The position numbers and the translations under genes are program-made. The notes under the pieces are model-generated. The model was not told the DNA's origin and did no database searches. It saw only the letters and a program-made list of their open reading frames with translations. 61,591 bases of DNA from CAJWPI01 sp964571215 (GTDB lineage: Bacteria; Pseudomonadota; Gammaproteobacteria; Magnimaribacterales; Magnimaribacteraceae): the NCBI GenBank assembly GCA_964571215.1, contig CAZMZZ010000003.1, forward strand, positions 1 to 61,591. Reading direction: 5' to 3'. Positions within the stretch are counted from its first letter, which is position 1, and every line of letters begins with the position of its first letter. Below, piece after piece: positions 17,268 to 25,236 of this stretch.

Positions 17268-18709
17268 AAAACCATATTTGTTTATTAAGTTTTTTTATAT
17301 TGCCAATATTATTTTATGGTTGTGCAGTTAATCCTGTTTCTGGTAATCAAGATTTTGTTTTAATGAGTGAAAATCAAGAGATTGCGATGGGCAAGCGATA
17401 TAATGCTGAGATACTTAAGCAGATACCAGTTTATCCTGATAATCAACTGCAAAATTATGTTCAAGTTTTAGGAGAGTCCTTAGCAGAAAACAGTCATAGA
17501 TCTAACTTAATTTATAGATTTACTGTTCTAGATAGCCCAGATGTAAATGCTTTTGCTTTACCTGGTGGATATATATTTATTTATAGAGGATTATTAGCCT
17601 ACCTTTCTTCAGAAGAAGAGCTAGCTGCAGTTTTAGGTCATGAACTAGGTCATGTTACTGCTAGGCATTCAGTGCAACAGATATCTCAATCACAGTTATT
17701 TGATATCTTGACTACTATAGTAGGAGGTGTAGGAGGGCAGGGCAATTCTACTGTATACAATATAACTAACCTTGCTAAAGGGGCTTTTTTAGCTGGTTAT
17801 GGAAGGAAACTAGAACTTCAAGCTGATGAGCTTGGTGCAGAATATATGGCATTAGAAGGTTATTCAACACAAGGTATGCTGAAAACACTTTCAGTTTTAA
17901 AAGATCAAGAGACCTATTCAAAAGAAGTAAGCAAGAGAAGAGGTCAAACTCAAACTTATCATGGAGTTTTTGCTTCTCATCCTTCAAATGATAAAAGGTT
18001 TCAAGAGGTTATAAGTAAAGCTGAAGCTCTTAAAGAAGATTCTCCAAAAGATCCTGCTGGAAATTATCTTAACAATCTAGAAGGTTTAGTTTTTGGAGAC
18101 AACAAAGCGTCTGGAGTTAGAAGGGGAAGAGACTTTTACCATTCATCATTAGACTTGCATCTACAAGCACCAAAGAATTGGGAAATAATTAATACTCCTT
18201 CAAGGCTAATTTTTAGTTCACCAGAGGGACAAGCTTTTCTTACTTTGGAAGTAGAAGATCAAAATATGAAAGAAAGCCCAAGGGAATATTTGCAAAGAAA
18301 TTTTTCAAAGAACCTCTATGAAGCAGAAGATATCTTATTAGATGATTATGAAGCCTCAAAAACAATAATTTACTCATTAAACGAGAAGATAAGAGTTGCT
18401 GCGGTATATAAAGATAGAAAGGTTTTCACTTTTGTAGGAAGAACAAAAGATATAGAAACAGATTTTTCAAATTTTGATAAAGGGTTTATAGAAATAATAA
18501 ATTCCTTTTCTAGGTTAAAAAGTGAAGAAATACCACTGTCATTACCTCTCAGGATTAGATTGTATGAAGTTAAGAAAGATGACACATATAACTCCTTATC
18601 CCTTAGAAGTCCTATACCTTTTGATCCGGAAGAAAAGTTAAGATTGTTAAATGGAGATTATCCAGATGGCAAGCTTAAGATTGGAAGAGTAATTAAAATT
18701 GTTAACTAA
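17264..18709 (+). CDS. M48-family metalloprotease lipoprotein
   Basis: I choose the GTG at 17264, which overlaps the previous TGA as GTGA. It gives a proper lipoprotein signal with Cys20 in FYGC. The longer in-frame GTG at 17231 would put 11 charged residues in front. The product is 481 aa. The zinc motif HELGH is at residues 126-130 with the third ligand Glu near 184 in ELQAD. The C-terminal 45 residues look like a degenerate LysM or Zn-protease tail domain. By family, such proteins degrade or chaperone misfolded envelope proteins (BepA/LoiP-like). Confidence 0.88.
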   Translation: MKNHICLLSFFILPILFYGCAVNPVSGNQDFVLMSENQEIAMGKRYNAEILKQIPVYPDNQLQNYVQVLGESLAENSHRSNLIYRFTVLDSPDVNAFALPGGYIFIYRGLLAYLSSEEELAAVLGHELGHVTARHSVQQISQSQLFDILTTIVGGVGGQGNSTVYNITNLAKGAFLAGYGRKLELQADELGAEYMALEGYSTQGMLKTLSVLKDQETYSKEVSKRRGQTQTYHGVFASHPSNDKRFQEVISKAEALKEDSPKDPAGNYLNNLEGLVFGDNKASGVRRGRDFYHSSLDLHLQAPKNWEIINTPSRLIFSSPEGQAFLTLEVEDQNMKESPREYLQRNFSKNLYEAEDILLDDYEASKTIIYSLNEKIRVAAVYKDRKVFTFVGRTKDIETDFSNFDKGFIEIINSFSRLKSEEIPLSLPLRIRLYEVKKDDTYNSLSLRSPIPFDPEEKLRLLNGDYPDGKLKIGRVIKIVN

Positions 18710-19474
18710 CTAGAGGGGATTAACTAAATGACCTCCATCTACTACCAAAGTAGATCCAGTCATAAAACTTGAAGCATCACTCGATAAGAGCAGCAAAGCT
18801 CCATCCAATTCCTCTTTAAGCCCTAGTCTTTGCATGGGAATGTTTTTTACATACCCCTTACCTTCTTTAGTCGAAAAGAAGTCTTTATTTATATCAGTAA
18901 GAATATAACCAGGGGCAAGTGCGTTCACCCTTATATCTGATCTAGCAAGCTCTAGAGCCATACTCTTGGTAAGTTGAATAAGTGCCGCTTTTGCTGAAGC
19001 ATAACTTGTCAGATTAAGACCTACTCGTAAGCCTAGTATAGAAGCAATATTAATAATACTTCCTTTTGTTTTATTTTTTATCATCGAGTCTGCAACATAT
19101 TTAGCAACCCTAAATGCTCCGTTTAAGTTAGTCTCAATAATCCTCAACCAGCTTTCTTCTGATATTTCTTTAAACTTTTTTGGGTCTGAGATTCCTGCAT
19201 TGTTTACTAAGATATCTATATTCTTTTCAAGATCTTTTACTTCTTGTAGTAAATTTAAGACGCTATCTTTTTTATTAACATCTAATTCAATTACAAAAGA
19301 TTGCTGTGAAAGATTGCTTTGAATCTTCTTAAGTTCTTCTGTTCTTCTAGCAGCTAGAATTACCTTTGCACCTGCATTTGAAAGAGTTCTTGCAAAGTGA
19401 CTACCCAAACCAGAAGAGGCACCTGTAACTAATGCCACTTTACCTTCTAGGTTGAACAAATCTTCTGAAGACAT
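18710..19474 (-). CDS. SDR-family oxidoreductase
   Basis: Classical SDR of 254 aa with cofactor loop TGASSGLG at residues 18-25, NNAG, a Ser in the NIAS motif, catalytic Tyr and Lys in SYASAK, and the C-terminal VDGG. The substrate is unknown. It begins only 2 nt after the glutamine-synthetase-like gene, so the two are cotranscribed and could act on one substrate. Confidence 0.85.
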   Translation of the reverse strand: MSSEDLFNLEGKVALVTGASSGLGSHFARTLSNAGAKVILAARRTEELKKIQSNLSQQSFVIELDVNKKDSVLNLLQEVKDLEKNIDILVNNAGISDPKKFKEISEESWLRIIETNLNGAFRVAKYVADSMIKNKTKGSIINIASILGLRVGLNLTSYASAKAALIQLTKSMALELARSDIRVNALAPGYILTDINKDFFSTKEGKGYVKNIPMQRLGLKEELDGALLLLSSDASSFMTGSTLVVDGGHLVNPL

Positions 19475-19476
19475 TG

Positions 19477-20880
19477 TTAGATTATTTCAAAATATCTAGA
19501 TAATTCCCAATTAGAGACTTCTTTAGAATTCTTTCTAAATGAGACTCCATGTTTAATATATTGTTCATATTCCCATTCTCTGGTTGCAGAAAAATGGTCA
19601 ACGAACTCATCTCCAAAGAGCGATCTAGCTTGAACAGACCTTTTAAAAAGCACCGCTGCTTCTTTCAAGTTTATAGGTACTCTAAACTCTTCATTTACTT
19701 TTTTTGAATAAGCATTTCCTTTAGTTTCTCGTGTAGGTTTTATTTTGTTTTCTATGCCTAATAGACCAGCTCCCACGGTGGCTGCTAAAGCTAAATATGG
19801 GTTTGCATCAGCACCAGCTAATCTATTTTCAATTCTTTGAGAGTTATGATTGCCTTTTATGAATCTAAATCCTACAGTTCTATTTTCTGTTCCCCAGGTC
19901 ATATTTATTGGTGCCCAAGCTCCTGGAGATAGTCTTTTATAAGAATTAACTGTAGGAGCAAGAAGAATACAGAATTCCCTCATATACTTTTGTAGACCCC
20001 CAATAAAGTGATTTAATAGCTCCAGGCCTTTCTCTTCAGAACTGTTAAATGAAGGGTCTCCATTTTGATCCACTAAAGAACAGTGAATATGTCCAGATTG
20101 ACCAGGAAACTCTTTTGACCATTTAGCCATAAAGCTGGCAATCAAATCATTTTTTTGTGCCAAGACTTTCATGAAGGTTTTAAAGATAGTTGCCTTATCC
20201 GCTGCTTGTAAAGCTTCGTCTACTGAAATTGCCGCTTCTATTACTCCAGGTCCAGTTTCTGTATGCAGACCTTCAAGGGACATATCCATAGAAGAGCACA
20301 TTGAAAGAATATCTTGAAAAAATTCTGATTTAGTTGAACTTCTTAATATGGAATATCCAAACATACCCGGGGTAAAGTTTCTTAAATTATTAAAATCTTT
20401 CTCTCGAAGAGTTTCTGGTGTTTCATTAAATATGAAGAACTCATATTCAAGAGCTGCTCTTGCCAGAAAGCCTCTTTCGTTTAGTTTTTCTAAGACTTTT
20501 TTTAGAACTCCTCTAGGGCAAAGAGCAGTATTTTTTAGTTCGGCAAGAAAAAGAGGAGTGTTTTCCTCAAATGGAATCTTACGCATTGAGTCAAGAATAA
20601 TTCTTACTTTAGTATCAGGGAATCCTGTATGCCATCCAGTAAAAGGACTAAAACCCTTCGATTCTCTAAAAATGTATAAATCATCATTAAGATCCCATCC
20701 AAAGATAACATCACAAAAACCAAAGTCTTCCTCTAAAGCTTTCATAAATTTTTCTGAGTGCATGTATTTCCCTCTTAAAACACCATCTACGTCTGTTACT
20801 CCTACTTTTATGTATTGAATTTTTTCTTGCAGAATATAATGTTTTATTTGTTCAGAATTTATTTTCTTTCTATTTTCCAT
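19477..20880 (-). CDS. Glutamine synthetase-family ligase, PuuA/gamma-glutamyl-amine type
   Basis: 467-aa glutamine synthetase fold protein. Visible active-site elements are an EYEFFIF motif (metal Glu), HTETGPG, SGHIH (ATP site), NRTVGFRFI (substrate Arg) and NRLAGADANPYLA. It is slightly shorter than biosynthetic GlnA and lacks the adenylylation-loop Tyr context, so it more likely joins glutamate to an amine, as PuuA does, than makes glutamine. The SDR downstream would then act on the product or its aldehyde, which is inference only. It is divergent from gpsA. Confidence 0.85.
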   Translation of the reverse strand: MENRKKINSEQIKHYILQEKIQYIKVGVTDVDGVLRGKYMHSEKFMKALEEDFGFCDVIFGWDLNDDLYIFRESKGFSPFTGWHTGFPDTKVRIILDSMRKIPFEENTPLFLAELKNTALCPRGVLKKVLEKLNERGFLARAALEYEFFIFNETPETLREKDFNNLRNFTPGMFGYSILRSSTKSEFFQDILSMCSSMDMSLEGLHTETGPGVIEAAISVDEALQAADKATIFKTFMKVLAQKNDLIASFMAKWSKEFPGQSGHIHCSLVDQNGDPSFNSSEEKGLELLNHFIGGLQKYMREFCILLAPTVNSYKRLSPGAWAPINMTWGTENRTVGFRFIKGNHNSQRIENRLAGADANPYLALAATVGAGLLGIENKIKPTRETKGNAYSKKVNEEFRVPINLKEAAVLFKRSVQARSLFGDEFVDHFSATREWEYEQYIKHGVSFRKNSKEVSNWELSRYFEII

Positions 20881-20931
20881 ACCTAAATAATTTCACGCTA
20901 AGACTTCGTAACCTCGTTGAACCTAAAATTT

Positions 20932-20954
20932 AGGAAGCATATTTAATGCTTCCT
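20932..20954. repeat. 9-bp inverted repeat upstream of gpsA
   Basis: AGGAAGCAT at 20932-20940 and ATGCTTCCT at 20946-20954 are perfect complements with a 5-nt loop. The hairpin lies between the divergent ligase gene and gpsA, 15 nt before the gpsA ATG. There is no T-run to make it a good terminator, so an operator or leader hairpin is more likely. Confidence 0.5.
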
Positions 20955-20969
20955 CTTATAATGAGGTTT

Positions 20970-21986
20970 ATGAGTATAAAGCAAATATCTGTCTTAGGGG
21001 GTGGAAGTTGGGGTACTGTTCTCTCTGACTTGAGCTGCAAACAGGGGGTTAAAACTCTGCTTTGGTTGAGAGATAGGAAAATATCCAAAGAAATAAATAC
21101 AAAGAAACAGAATAATAAATATTTGCCCGGCTTCACCCTTCAAGCAAATATAATAGCTTCTACAGATATTGAAAATATCTCTAACTCAGATTTAGTTATT
21201 TTTTGTGTTCCAAGTGACTCTTTTAGAGAAGTCGTTGTTAAATCAAGAAGATTTATTAAACAAAATGCTTATTTAGTAAGTGCTACAAAAGGTATTGAAC
21301 CTGAAGGGTTTAAATTAATGAGTCAAATCCTTGAAGAAGAATTTAACGAAGAATTTGATACTGGTGTATTAAGCGGTCCTAATTTAGCAAATGAAATATC
21401 TAGGGGGCAATTAACAGGAACTGTAATTGCAAGTAATAGCGATGAGTTGATATCAGATTTTACTGATATTTTTTCTACTGATAGTTTTAGAGTCTATTCA
21501 AATAAAGACCCTTTTGGAGTTGAACTAGGAGGGGCATTAAAAAATATATATGCTATTGCCTGTGGAATGGCAGACGGATTAAAGGCTGGAGAGAATACAG
21601 TTGGGATAATTATGACAAGAGGTTTAGCTGAAATGAGTAGGTTTGCTGTAAAATTAGGAGCAGACCCCATGACATTCTTGGGGTTATCAGGTGTAGGTGA
21701 TTTAATAACCACTTGTGCTTCACCATTAAGCAGGAACCATCAAGTTGGTAAATTAATAGGAAGAGGTTCTTCAACTGAAGAAGCAAGAAAATTAATTGGT
21801 CAGACTGCAGAAGGTATAAAGACCTTAAAAGTGGTTTGGGAGGAGTCAAGAAAACACAATGTAGAGATGCCAATAGTTGAGGCTCTTTATAAGATTATCT
21901 TCAAAAAAGAGCCTCTCGGAAATTCAATGGAAAAAGTCTTAGGTACGAATGAGAGTAAAGATGTAGAATTCTCTAGGAAGGTTTGA
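20970..21986 (+). CDS. gpsA: Glycerol-3-phosphate dehydrogenase [NAD(P)+]
   Basis: 338-aa enzyme that reduces dihydroxyacetone phosphate to sn-glycerol 3-phosphate for phospholipid synthesis. It has the N-terminal VLGGGSWGT dinucleotide motif, the SATKGIE segment, the GALKN active-site lysine region and the GLSGVGDL / TCASPLSRN substrate motifs. I start at 20970 because this Met directly precedes the Rossmann strand and gives the usual length. Earlier in-frame ATGs at 20946 and 20961 add residues not expected in the family, and 20946 lies inside a hairpin arm. It is the first gene of a four-gene operon. Confidence 0.95.
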   Translation: MSIKQISVLGGGSWGTVLSDLSCKQGVKTLLWLRDRKISKEINTKKQNNKYLPGFTLQANIIASTDIENISNSDLVIFCVPSDSFREVVVKSRRFIKQNAYLVSATKGIEPEGFKLMSQILEEEFNEEFDTGVLSGPNLANEISRGQLTGTVIASNSDELISDFTDIFSTDSFRVYSNKDPFGVELGGALKNIYAIACGMADGLKAGENTVGIIMTRGLAEMSRFAVKLGADPMTFLGLSGVGDLITTCASPLSRNHQVGKLIGRGSSTEEARKLIGQTAEGIKTLKVVWEESRKHNVEMPIVEALYKIIFKKEPLGNSMEKVLGTNESKDVEFSRKV

Positions 21987-21987
21987 A

Positions 21988-22299
21988 ATGACTAAACTTA
22001 AAGAAGAAGAAAAAATAAATACAGAGGAAATTAAAGAAAATGTCTTTAGGCAAGGAAAGTGGTTAAGGTTGCTTTTTGTTCTTCTTTTTCTATTTATTTA
22101 TACTTGGGCTTATGTTGTTTTATGGCTTGTAGCTATTCTTCAGTTTCTTTTTAATCTTTTTACTAACAGCCCAAATTCAAATTTATCAAAACTTGGAGCT
22201 GGGTTTAGGGTTTATATGGTACAGATAATCAACTTTGTTACATATCAAGAGCAAGAAAAACCTTTTCCTTTTAGTGAATTCCCTTCAATAAAAAAATAA
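21988..22299 (+). CDS. DUF4389 membrane protein
   Basis: 103-aa protein matching the DUF4389 pattern. It has a charged N-terminus, two hydrophobic helices (about residues 27-55 with LLFVLLFLFIYTWAY and the following LVAILQFLF), the NSPNSNL loop, and a GAGFRVYMVQIINFVTY segment ending in FPFSEFP. The function is unknown and it sits in the inner membrane. It follows gpsA by 1 nt and abuts the GST gene, so expression is coupled. Confidence 0.75.
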   Translation: MTKLKEEEKINTEEIKENVFRQGKWLRLLFVLLFLFIYTWAYVVLWLVAILQFLFNLFTNSPNSNLSKLGAGFRVYMVQIINFVTYQEQEKPFPFSEFPSIKK

Positions 22300-22977
22300 A
22301 TGATAGAACTCTATACTTCTCCTACTCCAAATGGGCACAAGATAAGTATTGCACTAGAAGAAATGGGCCTAGATTATGAGGTAAAGCCAATAGATCTAAT
22401 GAATAATGAGCAGAAAACAAAAGATTTTTTAGCCATCTGCCCAAATGGAAGAATTCCCGCTATTGTAGATACTGATAAAAGCAATTTTGCAGTTTTTGAG
22501 TCTGGAGCTATTCTTCTCTATTTATCTGAGATAACAGGTAAGTTTTTGCCTTCTGAATCTAAATTACGCTCGGAAGTTATTCAGTGGGTTATGTTTCAAA
22601 TGAGTGGTATAGGACCTATGCAAGGTCAAGCAAATGTTTTTTTTCGTTATTTTCCTGAGGAGATAAAGTCAGTTATAGATAGATATCAAAATGAAACTAA
22701 AAGGCTTTATAAGGTTCTAGATAACCAATTAAAAGGTAAAGAATTTATATGCGGAGATTTATCTATTGCTGATTTCGCTAGCTTTCCTTGGGTAAATATT
22801 CATGAATGGTCAGGAGTTGAAATAAAAGATTTAAAAAATCTCTCTGATTGGGTAAAAAGATGTAATGATAGACCTGCATTTCAGGCAGGATTGGATATAC
22901 CTGTCAAACGAGAGATTCCTTCTGAAGAGGAAGCTGAAAGAATAAAAAAAGCTGCAAGAAAGATACTTCAAGAATAA
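22300..22977 (+). CDS. Glutathione S-transferase family protein
   Basis: 225-aa two-domain GST. The N-terminal thioredoxin-like domain includes YTSPTPNGHKI and the FESGAIL motif that binds the gamma-glutamyl part of glutathione. The C-terminal helical domain carries the conserved ICGDLSIADFA box. It resembles the bacterial YfcG/YghU-like disulfide-bond reductase group. It starts immediately after the DUF4389 stop. Confidence 0.9.
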   Translation: MIELYTSPTPNGHKISIALEEMGLDYEVKPIDLMNNEQKTKDFLAICPNGRIPAIVDTDKSNFAVFESGAILLYLSEITGKFLPSESKLRSEVIQWVMFQMSGIGPMQGQANVFFRYFPEEIKSVIDRYQNETKRLYKVLDNQLKGKEFICGDLSIADFASFPWVNIHEWSGVEIKDLKNLSDWVKRCNDRPAFQAGLDIPVKREIPSEEEAERIKKAARKILQE

Positions 22978-22979
22978 TT

Positions 22980-23894
22980 ATGAAAACTTTTAGAGACAAA
23001 GTTGCTGTGATAACTGGAGCTGGGTCTGGTATGGGTAGATATTTAGCTCTTCTACTTGCTCAAGAAGGAGCTCATCTAACAATTTGTGATGTCAATCAAG
23101 ATACTTTAGATGAAACTAATGAGATGCTAAGAAAATACAATGTATCTGTTTCCTCCATACTTTTAGATGTAGCTAATAAAGATGAGGTTGAAGGTCTACC
23201 TCAAAAAGTACTTGAGACTCATGGCAAAGTAGACATGGTTTTCAATAATGCGGGAGTATCAACAGGATCCCATTTTAAAGATATGCAAGAAGAAAATTGG
23301 GATTGGGTTATGAACATTAACTTGCATGGAGTAATTAATAGCACTAGAGCCTTTATTCCTTACCTCATTGATCGTCCTGAAGCTGCTATCATTAACACTT
23401 CTTCAATTTTTGGTATGGTCGCAGTTCCTGGTCAGACTGTTTATCATGCTACTAAATTTGCAGTTAGAGGATTCACAGAGAGTTTAGCCTTAGAAATGGC
23501 TGAGACTAATAAAAACCTACAAATCCATTGTGTCCATCCAGGTCATGTGGGAACTAATATAGTTTCAAACTCAAGAATGGATGAAGAAGAATACAAGAAG
23601 AATTTAGAAAAAGAAGAAAGTGATAGAACAGGTTTTTTTGCTAACAAACGACCACAAAGCATTAAAGAGATGGCTGAAGTATTTAAAGAGGGTGGAATGC
23701 ATCCAAGTAAAGCAGCTCAAATAATACTAAAAGGAGTTAAGAAAAATAAAAGAAGAATTTTTATTGGTTTAGACGCTAAACTTTTAGAACTTTCTCAAAG
23801 AATATTTCCTAATAAATATCACAGGGTATGGCCATTTTTAATGGTGCCATTAAGTATATTTAGAGATAAAAAACCTATCAATTCAGTCGATTAA
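22980..23894 (+). CDS. SDR-family oxidoreductase, 304 aa
   Basis: SDR with TGAGSGMG at residues 13-20, NNAG near 90, the SSIFG Ser motif and Tyr-Lys in VYHATKFA. The C-terminal extension of about 50 residues includes a KNKRRIFIG segment typical of a large group of actinobacterial and marine SDRs acting on hydrophobic alcohols. It is the last gene of the gpsA operon, and its 3' end overlaps the convergent DUF6285 gene by 12 nt. It could supply a keto/hydroxyl step for the neighbouring lva-like genes, which is speculative. Confidence 0.85.
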   Translation: MKTFRDKVAVITGAGSGMGRYLALLLAQEGAHLTICDVNQDTLDETNEMLRKYNVSVSSILLDVANKDEVEGLPQKVLETHGKVDMVFNNAGVSTGSHFKDMQEENWDWVMNINLHGVINSTRAFIPYLIDRPEAAIINTSSIFGMVAVPGQTVYHATKFAVRGFTESLALEMAETNKNLQIHCVHPGHVGTNIVSNSRMDEEEYKKNLEKEESDRTGFFANKRPQSIKEMAEVFKEGGMHPSKAAQIILKGVKKNKRRIFIGLDAKLLELSQRIFPNKYHRVWPFLMVPLSIFRDKKPINSVD

Positions 23895-24245
23895 ATCTTT
23901 ATAGGTAGAGTAGTTGGGATTATCTACAGATAATTTCATTTTGGTTATTTCCAAAAGAACTTTCTGAAGCTCTTTATTTTCAAGATCAATTTTTCCTTCC
24001 TTAATGGCTTTAGATAAAGATTCAGTAGAATTTCCTTGTTGTAAGATATCAGCAATAAGTTTAGTAGAAGATTTATTAATTTCATTACCATTTTCTATTT
24101 CTCGTTTAACTATATTTATTACATTGATAGCTATTTGTATATTGAAGGCTAAGTGTTTAGGTAGTTCTCCTTTGATCTTCTCTTCTAGAAAAACAGAGAC
24201 AGAATCTAGTAATTCGAAAGCAGTTGGTCTATCAAAAACCATCAT
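23883..24245 (-). CDS. DUF6285-type small protein (LvaB-like partner of the kinase)
   Basis: 120-aa helical protein that begins with a DRPTAFELLDSV motif, followed by a KLPKHLAF-like segment with conserved His and Phe and a long helix ending IVKREIE. This matches DUF6285 proteins, which I know as constant neighbours of APH-type kinases and acyl-CoA dehydrogenases. In the Pseudomonas levulinate operon such a small protein (LvaB) is required by the kinase LvaA. Here its start overlaps the kinase stop by 4 nt (ATGA), so the two are translationally coupled and probably form a complex. Confidence 0.75.
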   Translation of the reverse strand: MMVFDRPTAFELLDSVSVFLEEKIKGELPKHLAFNIQIAINVINIVKREIENGNEINKSSTKLIADILQQGNSTESLSKAIKEGKIDLENKELQKVLLEITKMKLSVDNPNYSTYKDLID

Positions 24246-25225
24246 TTACCCCCCAAGAACATTAAATTGATTAAATCTATTTCTGTTTCAGAAACTCTTC
24301 TTCCAATCGCAGCCTTTTCTACAGAATTTGTGCTTCCATATAAATGAGAGAAAGTTTGGATTAGACAAATCACTCCCCACCTTAAAGTACCGAATATTTG
24401 CCAAGCCTTAATTTGTTCATGATTGATATTATTTTTAAAGACAGAGGAATAACCCTTCAAGAGATCATCTATTTCTCCAAAACCACCTACTATATTTTCT
24501 GAATTACCAAATCTCCAAGAGTTAACACATATCCAGCCTAAATCTTGGATAGGATTTCCTATATGTGCTAATTCCCAGTCAATTACAGCTTCAAGTCCCT
24601 TTTTGCTTATAATTAAATTTCCAAGACGAAAATCTCCATGCACTAAACTTTCTTCTTGTCGACCGAAATCCTGATCTTCAAGCCATTTAAAAGCGAATTC
24701 AAAGACAGGTAAAGGTTGTTTAAAACCTTCATATGTTAGATAAAGCTGATGGAGAAGTTTTTTAGGTGAGCTTACCTTCATGTTTTTGAAGTTATTTATA
24801 GGTACTTGGTGAATTTTAGCTATTGCCTCACCGCACTCATAAGCTAATTTCTTCCTTGCTTTAGAATATTCCTTATCCCTTAAAATTTTTCGCGCTATTG
24901 TTTCACCTTCAATATGTTCCATTATATAAGCATCGCCAAGAGAGGAATCTTTATCTGCTATTGCAATTATTTTTGCAACTGGAGCGCCTTTCTTAAAAGC
25001 TAGCTGTTGGATAGATGCCTCGTCTCTTTTTGATATGGCCATAGGAGAGGTTCCCCCTAGTGACCGTCTAAAGATCATATGTCTCTTGTCTTTCTTGGTG
25101 AAAAAAGAGAATTTCCATGTTTCATTAGAGGCTCCTCCTGTGAGATATTCAAGGTCAGTTACTTTTCCTTTTGAGACCTTTTTACCTAAAAGTTCCTCTA
25201 AATTTTTTTTAAGATCTTCCTCCAT
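24242..25225 (-). CDS. APH-fold kinase, LvaA/ACAD10-11 N-domain-like
   Basis: 327-aa aminoglycoside-phosphotransferase-fold protein. The substrate/ATP lobe includes LTGGASNETW at 29-38. The catalytic loop is HGDFRLGN at 196-203 and the metal site DWE at 216-218. The sequence fits the group joined to acyl-CoA dehydrogenases (human ACAD10/11) and LvaA, which phosphorylate the 4-hydroxyl of hydroxyacyl-CoAs. Antibiotic resistance is not suggested by the context. It lies 11 nt after the dehydrogenase gene and overlaps the DUF6285 gene. Confidence 0.85.
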   Translation of the reverse strand: MEEDLKKNLEELLGKKVSKGKVTDLEYLTGGASNETWKFSFFTKKDKRHMIFRRSLGGTSPMAISKRDEASIQQLAFKKGAPVAKIIAIADKDSSLGDAYIMEHIEGETIARKILRDKEYSKARKKLAYECGEAIAKIHQVPINNFKNMKVSSPKKLLHQLYLTYEGFKQPLPVFEFAFKWLEDQDFGRQEESLVHGDFRLGNLIISKKGLEAVIDWELAHIGNPIQDLGWICVNSWRFGNSENIVGGFGEIDDLLKGYSSVFKNNINHEQIKAWQIFGTLRWGVICLIQTFSHLYGSTNSVEKAAIGRRVSETEIDLINLMFLGGK

Positions 25226-25236
25226 AAGGGATTAGT

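Noticed and set aside
20348..20818. 156-codon open frame on the plus strand
   Set aside because: It lies fully antisense to the well-supported glutamine-synthetase-like gene and has no recognisable domain or ribosome site.
24242..25225. Antibiotic (aminoglycoside) resistance phosphotransferase
   Set aside because: The fold fits, but the operon with an acyl-CoA dehydrogenase and a DUF6285 protein points to the LvaA/ACAD10-11 group.
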